The notes beneath the pieces are model-generated. The model searched no databases, was not told the DNA's origin, and worked only from the letters and a program-made list of their open reading frames with translations. Shown here in pieces: positions 63,569 to 64,000 of a DNA stretch of 64,000 nt. The position numbers were made by a program, and so were the translations under genes. Position 1 is the stretch's first letter, and each line of letters opens with the position of its first letter. Source of the DNA: Eutreptiella sp. 'Long Island Sound 2002' (lineage: Eukaryota; Euglenozoa; Euglenophyceae; Eutreptiales; Eutreptiaceae). Location of the stretch: assembly GCA_964036045.1 (NCBI GenBank), contig OZ038381.1:122081843-122145842 (forward strand). Reading direction: 5' to 3'.

Positions 63569-63816
63569 CTATTTTTCGGCATTTCCAAGTCAAGGATCAA
63601 CCGGACGGCATCCTTGGGTGTAAACACCCTTTCCATGACCTTCCGGTCATTGCGTCGACTACGCCGCCCACTACCCATTCTAGTCTTGAGGCGTTCCCAT
63701 AGTGTACGACCACCCTTGGATGCGGTGAACAAGTTGACCAAATCACTCATCAATTCATCCGATTGTAATCCAGTGTAGTGATCTGCAATACATTGCTTCA
63801 AGTTTGACGTTGGCAT
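63569..63816 (-). CDS. Transposase-like protein, exon 1
   Basis: Starts MPTSNLKQCIADHYTG at 63816 and ends DAVRLILDLEMPKN plus two bases of an Arg codon. The middle is basic (WERLKTRMGSGRRSRRNDRK). I chose this ATG because homology to the small element's exon 1 (MSHHWLQVVNDHYSG) begins about here; an in-frame upstream codon exists at 63864 but has no counterpart. It is likely an N-terminal DNA-binding or assembly segment. Confidence 0.65.
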
Positions 63817-64000
63817 TTTTGATTGTAAAATGAGAGGGATCCTTGCATACAAGTAAGAAACCACAATGGGGAATCTCTTGGTGCTCTAATTTGTTCTTAT
63901 TGTTACGTTATTTTTGGTGACACTACCATATTGCACAAAGGTGAAATTAAATATTCTTCAATTCAATGCGTCATGTATATTAATTAACCACTGTTGAACG

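Larger units (their letters stand above)
57011..64000 (-). mobile_element. Proposed DNA transposon with transposase-like and 2OG-dioxygenase genes
   Basis: The unit runs from a candidate end at 57011 (ccaccctagtgac, similar to the ctaccctacgtgc TIR of the small element) to beyond the window. All genes are on the minus strand: transposase-like exons (63816-61802), then a multi-exon gene (61627-57675) ending in a 2OG-Fe(II) dioxygenase-like domain. GTTCAACC/GGTTGAAC motifs occur next to the candidate end and in every intron, as in the 1.7-kb TIR relative. The right end is not in view, so TIRs and target duplication cannot be tested here. The element status is inferred from homology to the TIR-bounded copy. 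Confidence 0.6.

Noticed and set aside
61802-63816. KDZ, hAT or RAG/Transib assignment for the transposase-like gene
   Set aside because: The motif text around the proposed catalytic residues does not match those families as I know them; left unassigned.
1-64000. CRISPR arrays or bacterial-type operons
   Set aside because: No regularly spaced short identical repeats with unique spacers and no ribosome-binding-site-driven gene clusters; introns and retroelements show a eukaryote.

Overview
The window is nuclear DNA from a repeat-rich eukaryote. The evidence is spliceosomal-type introns (GT-AG and one apparent GC-AG), non-LTR retrotransposons with endonuclease, reverse transcriptase and RNase H, a tyrosine-recombinase (DIRS/PAT-type) retrotransposon, hAT remnants and TIR DNA transposons. 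No rRNA, CRISPR array or bacterial operon was seen. The mixture would suit a large algal or streptophyte (charophyte-like) genome, but that is inference; no single-copy marker gene is visible. Nearly every coding feature belongs to a mobile element and most are decayed by stops and frameshifts.

Layout. 1-3.3 kb: a retropepsin-like fragment (minus), then GTG-rich satellite DNA. 3.4-12.0 kb: a long non-LTR retrotransposon, LINE-1 (plus): ORF1, then APE endonuclease, RT, RNase H and a C-C-H-C finger. 12.5-22.1 kb: very GC-rich gag-like ORFs, Arg/Ser-rich tandem repeats and a LINE 3' end. 22.1-24.8 kb: two minus-strand ORFs, one possibly protease-like. 24.8-35.9 kb: LINE-2 (minus), related to LINE-1. 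It is interrupted by a 768-bp AT-rich insertion with a 5-bp target duplication and then by a truncated LINE 3' end flanked by 850-bp direct repeats.

35.9-51.8 kb: a broken coiled-coil gene (minus) split by two insertions. One is a 7.3-kb element with 252-bp terminal direct repeats and apparently intron-bearing genes (about 36955-44284). The other is a 4.7-kb DIRS/PAT-like retrotransposon with split direct repeats (45989-50664). Removing each insertion lets the coiled-coil frame read through the junction. The 7.3-kb element itself hosts a 1.7-kb TIR transposon (40692-42397). 52-57 kb is AT-richer, with a hAT pseudogene and an 85-bp tandem repeat.

57-64 kb holds the most interesting unit. A minus-strand transposase-like gene (spliced about 546 aa, candidate D-D-E triad) is followed by a multi-exon gene that ends in a 2-oxoglutarate/Fe(II)-dioxygenase-like domain. 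The 1.7-kb TIR element at 40.7-42.4 kb is a short relative of it. It has 30-bp perfect TIRs, a homologous first exon, the homologous start of the second exon, and the same splice position. In both, the introns and the DNA next to the ends are loaded with GTTCAACC/GGTTGAAC motifs. I propose this as a possibly undescribed DNA-transposon family carrying a nucleic-acid-modification-type dioxygenase.
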